A DNA stretch of 25,478 nucleotides from CADEGZ01 sp035443705 (GTDB lineage: Bacteria; Pseudomonadota; Gammaproteobacteria; UBA6186; Azoamicaceae). The notes under the pieces are model-generated. The model was not told where the DNA came from, ran no database searches, and saw nothing but the letters and a program-made list of their open reading frames with translations. This document shows positions 1 to 5,941 of the stretch, one piece after another. The DNA is taken from NCBI GenBank assembly GCA_035443705.1, contig DAORSV010000016.1:1-25478 (forward strand). The letters are read 5' to 3'. Position numbers and translations under genes: made by a program. The stretch's first letter is position 1. Each line of letters begins with the position of its first letter.

Positions 1-1
1 T

Positions 2-547
2 TTCCGAGGTGAGGCATTATCCGCGGTCGGAATGGGTCGAATTACGGGCGATCAAATGGGTATGCTCGCCACGGTGATGAATGCACTTGCTATGCGTGAT
101 GCCTTAGAGCGCGCGGGTTTTACGACACGCATCATGTCTGCTATTCATATGAGCGGCGTTGTTGATTATTATGATCGACGTAAAGCAGCCCATCATTTAA
201 ATAAAGGGCGTGTGGTTTTGTTTGCAGCGGGTACGGGTAATCCCTTGGTGACAACCGACTCAGCTGCAAGCCTAAGAGCCATCGAAATAGACGCGGATAT
301 TTTACTAAAAGCTACCAATGTGGATGGTATTTATACAAGCGATCCCCTAAAAGATCCAGAAGCCACACGTTATAGCGTTTTAACATACGATGAAGCTTTA
401 AAAAAAGAATTAGGCGTGATGGATTTGACGGCTTTTTGTCAATGTCGGGATCATCATATGAAAATTCGGGTTTTTAGTTTAAAAAAAGAAGGGGCGCTTT
501 TGCGTATTGTCGATGGCTTAGATGAAGGGACTTTGGTAACTGATTAG
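2..547 (+). CDS. pyrH: UMP kinase (uridylate kinase), 5' end outside the window
   Basis: Phosphorylates UMP to UDP with ATP in the cytoplasm, the first step from UMP to UTP and CTP. Only the last 181 codons are visible; the reading frame is open from base 2, beginning with FRGE, and roughly the first 60 residues of a protein of about 240 lie to the left. The ATG at 32 is internal, because the residues before it (FRGEALSAVG) continue the family sequence. Diagnostic segments are GDQMGMLATVMN, the nucleotide-binding stretch AGTGNPLVTTDSAA and LKATNVDGIYTSDP, all characteristic of bacterial hexameric UMP kinase. It ends 9 bases before frr, the usual pyrH-frr order. Confidence 0.97.
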   Translation, partial: FRGEALSAVGMGRITGDQMGMLATVMNALAMRDALERAGFTTRIMSAIHMSGVVDYYDRRKAAHHLNKGRVVLFAAGTGNPLVTTDSAASLRAIEIDADILLKATNVDGIYTSDPLKDPEATRYSVLTYDEALKKELGVMDLTAFCQCRDHHMKIRVFSLKKEGALLRIVDGLDEGTLVTD

Positions 548-556
548 GGTGAGGCT

Positions 557-1114
557 ATGCTGAAAAAAATTGAGCAAGACACAGAAATACGGATGAATAA
601 AGCAGTCGAAAGCCTGAGCCATGGTTTGGCGAAATTAAGAACGGATCGCGCACATCCCAGTATATTAGAGTCGGTTTCTGTTCTCTATTATGGTAACCCA
701 ACACCTCTAAACCAAGTGGCGAGCATATCGATAGAAGACGCGCGTACGCTTTCGGTTACCCCCTTTGATAAGACCGCTATTCAGGCCATTGATAAAGCGA
801 TTCGCACATCGGATTTAGGTTTAAATCCGACAACAGCAGGGACAGTTATTCGCGTTATGCTACCACCCTTAACAGAAGAACGTAGACGGGATTTGGTTAA
901 ACATGTAAGAAGCGAGGCAGAAGAGGCACGTGTTGTGGTGCGTAATATTCGACGTGATGCGAATGCGGAAATCAAGCAACTTTTAAAGGTAAAAAAAATT
1001 ACGGAAGACGACGAGCGTCGTGCCACGGATATTACTCAAAAATTAACCGATCGATTTGTTGCAGAAATTGATAAGTTGGTCACCTTCAAAGAAACAGAGC
1101 TAATGCGCGTTTAA
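557..1114 (+). CDS. frr: Ribosome recycling factor
   Basis: Splits post-termination ribosomes together with EF-G. The 185-residue length is the standard length of the family. The sequence runs over the whole family pattern: an N-terminal helix with LAKLRTDRAHPSILE (about residues 25-39), the central domain with YGNPTPLNQVASI (45-57), and the C-terminal helical segment VRNIRRDANAEIKQL. The ATG at 557 is preceded by a purine-rich GGGTGAGG. It lies 9 bases after pyrH, and its TAA overlaps the uppS ATG by one base (TAATG). In the usual gammaproteobacterial order dxr would sit between frr and uppS; here there is no room for it. Confidence 0.97.
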   Translation: MLKKIEQDTEIRMNKAVESLSHGLAKLRTDRAHPSILESVSVLYYGNPTPLNQVASISIEDARTLSVTPFDKTAIQAIDKAIRTSDLGLNPTTAGTVIRVMLPPLTEERRRDLVKHVRSEAEEARVVVRNIRRDANAEIKQLLKVKKITEDDERRATDITQKLTDRFVAEIDKLVTFKETELMRV

Positions 1115-1863
1115 TGAAACTTCCACGTCATGTCGCAGTTATAATGGATGGTAATGGTCGCTGGGCAAAAAAGCGGCTGTTGCCGCGCGTTGCTGGGCAC
1201 CAGCAGGGTTTAGAATCTGTTCGCGCCATTATTACAACCTGTGTTAAAAAAGAAATTGCGTGTTTAACGTTATTTACCTTTAGTAGCGAAAACTGGCGGC
1301 GTTCTGAGAATGAAGTGAGCTTTCTATTTGGGATTTTTTTAAGATCTTTACGTAACGAAACCAAATCATTGCATGAAAATAACATACGATTAAAAATAGT
1401 TGGCGATAGAAGCACGTTTTCGGAAGAATTAATAGCAGCTATAGTGACAGCTGAGCAAACAACCGAAAAAAATACAGGGTTACAACTGAATATTGCTTTT
1501 AATTACGGGGGGCGGTGGGATATTGTAGAGGCATCGCGTGCATTAGCTAAACAAGTCGCTGCAGGGACACTTTTGCCCGAAGATATTTCTGCTGAAAATT
1601 TTGGCGAACATTTAGCGTTTGGCGATTGTCCTGAACCTGATTTTTTTATCCGCACCAGTGGTGAGTACCGGATTAGTAATTTTTTGCTTTGGCAATTAGC
1701 TTATACCGAATTATATTTTACAGACACCTATTTCCCTGATTTTAGAGAAGCGCAATTTGAGGATGCTTTAATAGCATACTCCAAACGTCAACGCCGTTTT
1801 GGCTTTAGCGAAGAGCAACCCGATCCGTCGCTTAATTTTATGTCACACAAAGAATATGCTTAA
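1114..1863 (+). CDS. uppS: Undecaprenyl diphosphate synthase (cis-prenyltransferase)
   Basis: Condenses farnesyl diphosphate with eight isopentenyl diphosphates to give the C55 lipid carrier for peptidoglycan and O-antigen. The 249-residue product has the cis-prenyltransferase signature MDGNGRWAKKR near the N-terminus with catalytic Asp12, the FTFSSENW segment (about residues 52-59), and the C-terminal RTSGEYRISNFLLWQ and ELYFTDTYFPDF blocks. Start ATG shares its A with the frr stop codon, which points to translational coupling. Its IPP substrate would come from the mevalonate operon encoded further down in this window. The 3' end overlaps cdsA by 8 bases. Confidence 0.97.
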   Translation: MKLPRHVAVIMDGNGRWAKKRLLPRVAGHQQGLESVRAIITTCVKKEIACLTLFTFSSENWRRSENEVSFLFGIFLRSLRNETKSLHENNIRLKIVGDRSTFSEELIAAIVTAEQTTEKNTGLQLNIAFNYGGRWDIVEASRALAKQVAAGTLLPEDISAENFGEHLAFGDCPEPDFFIRTSGEYRISNFLLWQLAYTELYFTDTYFPDFREAQFEDALIAYSKRQRRFGFSEEQPDPSLNFMSHKEYA

Positions 1864-2686
1864 AACACGCATTATAACAGCCACTATTTTAATTCCCTTA
1901 GTAATTTTTGGAACCTTATTTTTACCTTCCCTGGCTTTTGCTGTGATCAGCGGTGTTGTTTTTGGGTATGGGTTGTGGGAATGGTCACGATTAGCCGGGT
2001 TTCAATCGGTGTTTAGTCGTATAATTTGCCTTATTTTAATGCCACTCGGTGTTTGCTTGTTATTAGCCATTTTGCAGTGGTCTTCGGTCCAGTTACAATT
2101 GGGCAGATGGCTGTTTCAGGAAGGCGTTCCTTTGCTAATTCTGATCTTTTGGTTGATGGCTGGTTTTTCGGTTGCGTATTACCCTAGATTAGAGGAATTT
2201 TGGAAGTCGAAACCGATGGGCGTTGTTGCGGGTTGTCTTGTTTTGGTGCCCTCATGGTTTTTATTGGTGGCTTTGCAGCATAGAAATCCTTGGCTTGTGC
2301 TGTATATTTTGAGTTTGATTTGGGTCTGCGATATTGCCGCTTATTTTGTCGGGAAGCGTTTTGGAAAGCATACACTGGCGCCAAAGCTTAGTCCAGGCAA
2401 AACCTGGGAAGGGGTCTTGGGAGCGTATGCTGGGGGCTTGTTGGTTGTTATTGTAGGCTACCTTTATTTAGATCAAGATCTCTCGCTGTTTTCTTGGGTT
2501 ATGTTAGGGTTGATCTGCATTACGTTTTCTATTGTTGGCGATTTATTTGAAAGTTTATTCAAACGCCTTCGCAATCTAAAAGACAGTGGCACGCTCTTGC
2601 CGGGCCATGGTGGTGTACTCGATCGCATCGATAGCATTACAGCCACTGTGCCAATTTTTGCCATTGGTTTTATGTTTTTTAGTTAA
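1856..2686 (+). CDS. cdsA: Phosphatidate cytidylyltransferase (CDP-diacylglycerol synthase)
   Basis: Makes CDP-diacylglycerol from phosphatidic acid and CTP in the inner membrane, the branch point for all phospholipids. I start it at the ATG at 1856 (MLKTRIITATILIPLV, 276 residues) rather than the in-frame ATG at 1799, because the upstream extension is charged, lies entirely inside uppS and does not resemble the family N-terminus, which begins directly with the first membrane helix. About eight hydrophobic segments are visible. The C-terminal CdsA signature is intact: LFKRLRNLKDSG, then LLPGHGGVLDRIDS with the conserved Asp pair. It overlaps uppS by 8 bases. In the usual order rseP follows; here more than 9 kb of other genes intervene. 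Confidence 0.96.
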   Translation: MLKTRIITATILIPLVIFGTLFLPSLAFAVISGVVFGYGLWEWSRLAGFQSVFSRIICLILMPLGVCLLLAILQWSSVQLQLGRWLFQEGVPLLILIFWLMAGFSVAYYPRLEEFWKSKPMGVVAGCLVLVPSWFLLVALQHRNPWLVLYILSLIWVCDIAAYFVGKRFGKHTLAPKLSPGKTWEGVLGAYAGGLLVVIVGYLYLDQDLSLFSWVMLGLICITFSIVGDLFESLFKRLRNLKDSGTLLPGHGGVLDRIDSITATVPIFAIGFMFFS

Positions 2687-2701
2687 AAGCGATGGAGTTA
2701 G

Positions 2702-2740
2702 AGCCTGCTTCTTTTTTGAAGATTAGCAGGCTACATTTTG
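2702..2740. terminator. Inverted repeat between convergent genes, likely terminator
   Basis: A perfect 8-bp inverted repeat, AGCCTGCT (2702-2709) and AGCAGGCT (2725-2732), encloses a 15-base loop that can itself pair TCTT with AAGA. It is followed on the + strand by ACATTTTG, a short and imperfect T tract. It lies in the 69-base space between the convergent 3' ends of cdsA and the RhoGEF-like gene, where a bidirectional terminator would be expected. If it works, it ends the pyrH-cdsA transcript and separates it from the mevalonate operon. The weak T tract limits confidence. Confidence 0.5.
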
Positions 2741-2755
2741 ACTCCTGCGGATACT

Positions 2756-4306
2756 TTATTTACTAGGTCTCTTCGATGTATTATCCTCTGGTTTAGGCGT
2801 TTCAGTCTCTTTTACCTTGGCTGCCGCTGCCGCTTTTTTCTGTTGAAGTTCGACCTGCCATCCAGCCAGCTGCGGCTTCACTGGTTGACTGCTTACTGGA
2901 GTCTTACGCAAACCGTTCTGTGCTGCCTTAAGTTGTTCTTGGAGATTTTTCTTCGGACTTAGTTCTTTCTTAACATCGGCTAAACCTGCCTTTGCTGCTG
3001 TTGGCTTTTCGATGGACGGTTTTTGTTCCGGTTCCTGCGCTGCTGAAGGCGCGGGCACGGCAACGGTAGTTGGTAATACTTCAACCGTACTTTCTTTCGC
3101 TGCAGCCACTGGAATTGCTGCGACAATGGGACTCGGTTCTGTTTTAACCGCTGGTGCTAATTTTGGTGTCAGCATTTTTTCAAAAACTTGACTGACTACT
3201 TCCCTCTTACCAAGCTCTTTTTCCATTGCATTATAATCACAACTGAGTGTTTTTCCTTTAGAGCTTTTTATTGCGAATTCGCTCAAATCCTTTTGTATTT
3301 CAATATCAAAGTGTTTCTTATCAGAACTTTGTATGATTTTGTATAAAATGATTGGCGGTTTGGTGTCAGAAAGGCAGTCAATGACTAAAGGCTTTTTCTT
3401 AAAATTACATTTAACGAGCATAAGCGAGTCTTGTGTTCCATATTTCATGTTCAACTTGTTATTTAAGTTTGCTTGAAGCACTTTTAAATCGTTTTCTGTA
3501 AAAGTGCTTAGATTGCCGTCCTTTGTTGTAGTCCTGAGCTTGCGATTTTCGGGGGTATTATAGCCTTTAGATAATGCAACCGTCCATTCAGTAATTTTGT
3601 CTTGTTTCCTTATAGCCTCGTTACCGGCCGTTGCAGCCGCCTCTACTCCTTCAAGGCCCTTATACAGGGGATTATTTTCCCCTGTACCGGAACCTTGCAC
3701 CATTCCTAGCGTGTCTTGTCTTTTTTTCGCCTCCTCTAACAACATTTTGTATCTAGGCAACCTTTGCACAGGCATTATTAAAAAATTCTCGAGAGGTTGG
3801 TTGCCGGGTGATGGTTGCTTTAGCGTTCCAAACTTGGTCATAAGCTCTTGAAAAGCTGTATTATTTTTTCTTAAAGAACCGCACAACGCGCTAATTTTAG
3901 AATATGATGCCATATACTCATTATAATTTTTCAAATGAGGCGCATGTTCTACAAAAGCTTTATTAAGCTCTTCCATATCGGGATCGGGATCGGGAGCGGG
4001 AGGTGCAGCCTCACCAGGGGCTGCAGGATCGGCGGGGGGGGCTGCTTTTTTAATGGCTGAGTAGAGCGATTTAGATAAGACTAAAATACCTGTGAGTTTT
4101 TGCATTTCTGTAATAAATTCTTGCCCTTGCGTGGATTTCATAAAGCCAGCATCTTTTGACATCGTAACTAGAAAATTACTTAAATGCTCTATGTTCGCTA
4201 AATACGAGCTTTCTGAAGTCCTAATCTCCGTAACGGCAACGTTTCTACCTTCTTTTGCTTTGTTAATTTTTTTTTCTTTTGCTGTGTCTTGTTCGTTAGC
4301 ACTCAT
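2756..4306 (-). CDS. Dbl-homology (RhoGEF) domain protein, candidate secreted effector
   Basis: A 516-residue protein with a eukaryotic-type Dbl-homology domain at about residues 22-240. All three conserved regions are visible: CR1 VTEIRTSESSYLANI (25-39) with the Glu27 expected to contact the GTPase switch I; CR2 around HAPHLKNYNEYMASYSKI (121-138); and CR3 PLENFLIMPVQRLPRYKMLL (171-190), close to the family hallmark. A Pro/Ala/Asp-rich loop (88-110) is inserted between CR1 and CR2. Residues of about 255-365 lie where eukaryotic family members carry a PH domain, but I cannot confirm one. The tail (375-516) is Ala/Pro/Lys-rich, low complexity and hydrophilic. There is no signal peptide and no membrane segment. 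ATG has a good AGGAG six bases upstream. It is alone on the minus strand inside a housekeeping operon, suggesting acquisition. Family knowledge says DH domains exchange GDP for GTP on Rho proteins; translocation into a host is my inference. Confidence 0.8.
   Translation of the reverse strand: MSANEQDTAKEKKINKAKEGRNVAVTEIRTSESSYLANIEHLSNFLVTMSKDAGFMKSTQGQEFITEMQKLTGILVLSKSLYSAIKKAAPPADPAAPGEAAPPAPDPDPDMEELNKAFVEHAPHLKNYNEYMASYSKISALCGSLRKNNTAFQELMTKFGTLKQPSPGNQPLENFLIMPVQRLPRYKMLLEEAKKRQDTLGMVQGSGTGENNPLYKGLEGVEAAATAGNEAIRKQDKITEWTVALSKGYNTPENRKLRTTTKDGNLSTFTENDLKVLQANLNNKLNMKYGTQDSLMLVKCNFKKKPLVIDCLSDTKPPIILYKIIQSSDKKHFDIEIQKDLSEFAIKSSKGKTLSCDYNAMEKELGKREVVSQVFEKMLTPKLAPAVKTEPSPIVAAIPVAAAKESTVEVLPTTVAVPAPSAAQEPEQKPSIEKPTAAKAGLADVKKELSPKKNLQEQLKAAQNGLRKTPVSSQPVKPQLAGWQVELQQKKAAAAAKVKETETPKPEDNTSKRPSK
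3977..4041. repeat. Hexamer microsatellite and G8 tract inside the RhoGEF-like gene
   Basis: Three perfect copies of ATCGGG (3977-3994) plus a variant AGCGGG (3995-4000) encode an alternating Pro-Asp stretch on the minus strand. Forty bases on, a run of eight G (4034-4041) encodes part of the Pro/Ala segment. Both fall in the loop between CR1 and CR2 of the DH domain. Hexamer changes would keep frame; changes in the G8 tract would shift it. Runs of seven G occur elsewhere in this window inside housekeeping genes, so the tract is not unique. Confidence 0.7.
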
Positions 4307-4632
4307 CTTAATCTCCTATCTTGTAGTTACTCGTAAATGATTAGACAGTGCCTTATAAAAATGGTTTCAAGTTTATGTTCGGTGTAGCGGAATATTTTAA
4401 ATTAAAGAGGAAAATCTATATTTAAACTGTTTTTAAATACAGTTTTTTTGCTGGTGCTAAGCTTATCGAGCCAGTCTAGCCATTGTCGTGGTGTTAGATT
4501 ACACATGAGTTATATATGATAAGGAGTATGATAAAAAATAATAGAACAAGTAGATTATTCGTTCTGGCGAAACGTAGTACCGTTAAAATCATTATTTATT
4601 GGTAAAACAATCCTGGTCTGAGTTTAAAAATA
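4307..4632. other. Intergenic region between the RhoGEF-like gene and the toxin-antitoxin pair
   Basis: AT-rich spacer between two divergent units. It holds the ribosome binding site of the minus-strand gene, a weak hairpin (listed separately), and one short minus-strand frame (4402-4506, 34 codons, beginning MCNLTPRQWLDWLDKL). That frame looks protein-like in its first half but has no ribosome binding site, so I do not call it a gene; it may be a decayed coding fragment. I found no convincing promoter for the RhoGEF-like gene by eye, and no tRNA or recognisable insertion sequence end. Confidence 0.5.
4424..4449 (+). terminator. Weak hairpin with T tract
   Basis: AAACTGT (4424-4430) pairs with ACAGTTT (4439-4445) around an 8-base loop, and the second arm runs into seven T (4443-4449). 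The layout is that of a factor-independent terminator on the + strand, but the stem has only two G-C pairs and no + strand gene lies directly upstream. It could insulate the toxin-antitoxin operon from read-through, or be chance in AT-rich DNA. Confidence 0.25.
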
Positions 4633-4661
4633 GTGTCATTAATCTATAAATGGACTATAAT
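4633..4661 (+). promoter_or_regulatory. Promoter of the Xre/RES toxin-antitoxin operon
   Basis: A perfect -10 box TATAAT (4656-4661) lies 17 bases after GTGTCA (4633-4638), which matches the -35 consensus at four of six positions. Transcription would begin near 4668, 27 bases before the antitoxin ATG at 4695 and just ahead of its ribosome binding site. The alternative in-frame ATG at 4650 lies inside this promoter, which argues against it as the start. Confidence 0.6.
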
Positions 4662-4668
4662 AAAAATA

Positions 4669-4684
4669 AGTCTACAATTAGACT
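4669..4684. promoter_or_regulatory. Candidate operator: perfect inverted repeat before the antitoxin gene
   Basis: AGTCTA (4669-4674), a 4-base spacer, then TAGACT (4679-4684) form a perfect 16-base inverted repeat. It begins at the predicted transcription start and ends next to the ribosome binding site (CTGGAG, 4683-4688). Antitoxins with a helix-turn-helix fold usually repress their own operon by binding such repeats, so this is the natural candidate for autoregulation. The role is inferred from position and symmetry. Confidence 0.45.
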
Positions 4685-4694
4685 GGAGTATTTT

Positions 4695-5093
4695 ATGAAA
4701 CCATTAAAAGTATTACCTTCTAATATTGATCCCGTAAAACTCCAAGCTGCTGCGCTACAAGCTTTTTTTAATATTACCAAAAATTGGGGATTAAATGCAG
4801 AAGAAGAGCAAATTTTACTGGGTAGCCCCCCACGGTCGACATTTTTTAAATGGAAAAAAGAAAAACAAGGCCATCTTTCTTGCGATACCTTAGATCGTAT
4901 TTCTTATCTTTTGGGTATTTATAAAGCATTACAGATTTTGTTGCCCAATGAGCACGCGGCAAACGAATGGATCAAAAAACCCAATAGCGCTCCACTGTTT
5001 AATGGGCGCTCAGCGTTAGATAAAATGTTGGCAGGTAAAGTAATCGATCTTGCCGATGTTCGTCGATATTTAGATGCAGAACGCGGGGGATGA
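4695..5093 (+). CDS. Xre/MbcA/ParS-type antitoxin of a RES toxin
   Basis: Antitoxin that should bind and block the RES-domain toxin encoded next. The 132-residue product has an N-terminal Xre-like helical region (about 10-80) and the C-terminal toxin-binding domain of the MbcA/ParS/Xre family (DUF2384 type), recognised from EWIKKPNSAPLFNGRSALDK followed by MLAGKVIDLADVRRYLDAER. I start it at 4695 instead of the in-frame ATG at 4650: 4695 has GGAG six bases upstream, while 4650 has no ribosome binding site and lies inside the promoter. The toxin ATG follows 6 bases after its stop codon, the usual antitoxin-first order. Confidence 0.9.
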   Translation: MKPLKVLPSNIDPVKLQAAALQAFFNITKNWGLNAEEEQILLGSPPRSTFFKWKKEKQGHLSCDTLDRISYLLGIYKALQILLPNEHAANEWIKKPNSAPLFNGRSALDKMLAGKVIDLADVRRYLDAERGG

Positions 5094-5099
5094 TGTTAT

Positions 5100-5783
5100 A
5101 TGCAAGAATTAGCAGCGACAATCATACCAGATTGGGATAGACAATTTCGAATTATCCCCTCAAAGTTTCCCCCTATTAATTTTTTTGAAAAATTAGTGCG
5201 GGCAGATCAAATGGCAGAAATATTTTATCTAGAAAGTTTAACAAATGATCGCTTGCGAGAAGAAGTTGGGGACATTTCGCTTGTGCGGCCAGAAGATCGT
5301 GTGTGTGGTGAGGGTTCGAGTGTTGTCATGGCCGCTTTTACACATATTGGTAAAAATAGCCGTTTTACGGATGGATCTTATGGTGTGTATTATGCTTCTA
5401 GAGATTTGAAAACAGCAGTTATTGAAACTGTTTTTTGGCGGGAGAAATTTTTGGCTGCCACGAATGAACTCGCAGGGGAAATTGATATGCGGGTTTATGT
5501 TGGGAAAATCTTAAAGCCGTTACATAATATTAGAAACAATAAATTTCAACATCTTCATCATCCTGATAACTATTTGCTCGCGCAATCGTATGCTGTAAAA
5601 TTAAGATCAATTGGTTCATTTGGACTATTATACAATAGTGTGCGGAATACGGGTGGAGAGTGCATTGCAGCATTCCGTCCATCTGCTATTTCCATACCCA
5701 TACAATCAAAGCATTTAGCCTATGTATGGAACGGTGAAAAAATTTCATGCATATTCGAGAAATCTGAAGTGGTGCTTGCTTGA
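5100..5783 (+). CDS. RES-domain toxin (predicted NAD+-degrading)
   Basis: RES toxins (Res, MbcT) destroy cellular NAD+ by hydrolysis or phosphorolysis, halting growth unless neutralised. The 227-residue protein shows the RES signature: Arg88 (NSRFTDGS), Tyr98, Glu109 (KTAVIETVF) and Ser180 (LLYNSVRNTGGE). The Arg-Tyr-Glu spacing of 10 and 21 residues equals that of the Pseudomonas putida Res toxin as I recall it, so the active site looks intact. The first 75 residues form the N-terminal extension seen in longer RES proteins. GGGGGA lies ten bases before the ATG. It is the second gene of the Xre/RES operon. Confidence 0.9.
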   Translation: MQELAATIIPDWDRQFRIIPSKFPPINFFEKLVRADQMAEIFYLESLTNDRLREEVGDISLVRPEDRVCGEGSSVVMAAFTHIGKNSRFTDGSYGVYYASRDLKTAVIETVFWREKFLAATNELAGEIDMRVYVGKILKPLHNIRNNKFQHLHHPDNYLLAQSYAVKLRSIGSFGLLYNSVRNTGGECIAAFRPSAISIPIQSKHLAYVWNGEKISCIFEKSEVVLA

Positions 5784-5875
5784 AGTGATCGTGTGGAGGC
5801 TCTGGTTTAAAATAGAAAAAGTTATCTAACTTATAAAATTTTAGAGCGAGTGAGTTATAAAGAAAGTATAAACGG

Positions 5876-5905
5876 TTGTAACGTTACCCCCAGGTTCAGT
5901 ATAAT
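5876..5905 (+). promoter_or_regulatory. Promoter of the mevalonate operon, with a palindrome in its spacer
   Basis: TTGTAA (5876-5881, four of six -35 consensus positions) and a perfect TATAAT (5900-5905) are separated by 18 bases. Transcription would begin near 5912, just before the HMG-CoA reductase coding region. The perfect 10-base palindrome GTAACGTTAC (5878-5887) overlaps the -35 box and could be a repressor site; no regulator is evident nearby. This is the only strong promoter sequence I see between the toxin gene and rseP, so it probably drives the whole mevalonate operon and contributes to rseP expression. Confidence 0.6.
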
Positions 5906-5941
5906 GACTCCTGATTTCTATTGAGATCCTTGGGGCAAACA

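Noticed and set aside
781..1026. Minus-strand reading frames inside frr, uppS, rnhB and other housekeeping genes
   Set aside because: They are overlaps of well-supported genes in other frames, with no independent ribosome binding site or family resemblance.
1100..1130. A dxr remnant between frr and uppS
   Set aside because: The two genes share one base, so no sequence is left there; nothing dxr-like was noticed elsewhere in the window.
4307..4410. A PmrA-type box (CTTAATATT-like) before the RhoGEF-like gene, as seen before some Legionella effector genes
   Set aside because: Only loose AT-rich similarity (CTTTAATTTAAAATATT on the minus strand); no clean match and no tandem repeat.
4528..4605. 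A + strand 25-codon frame after AAGGAG
   Set aside because: The AAGGAG is only one base from the ATG, too close to serve as a ribosome binding site, and the peptide shows no family features.
5819..5832. AAGTTA-TC-TAACTT as a terminator after the RES toxin gene
   Set aside because: The stem is almost all A-T with a two-base loop and has no T tract in the right place; it is more likely chance in AT-rich DNA.
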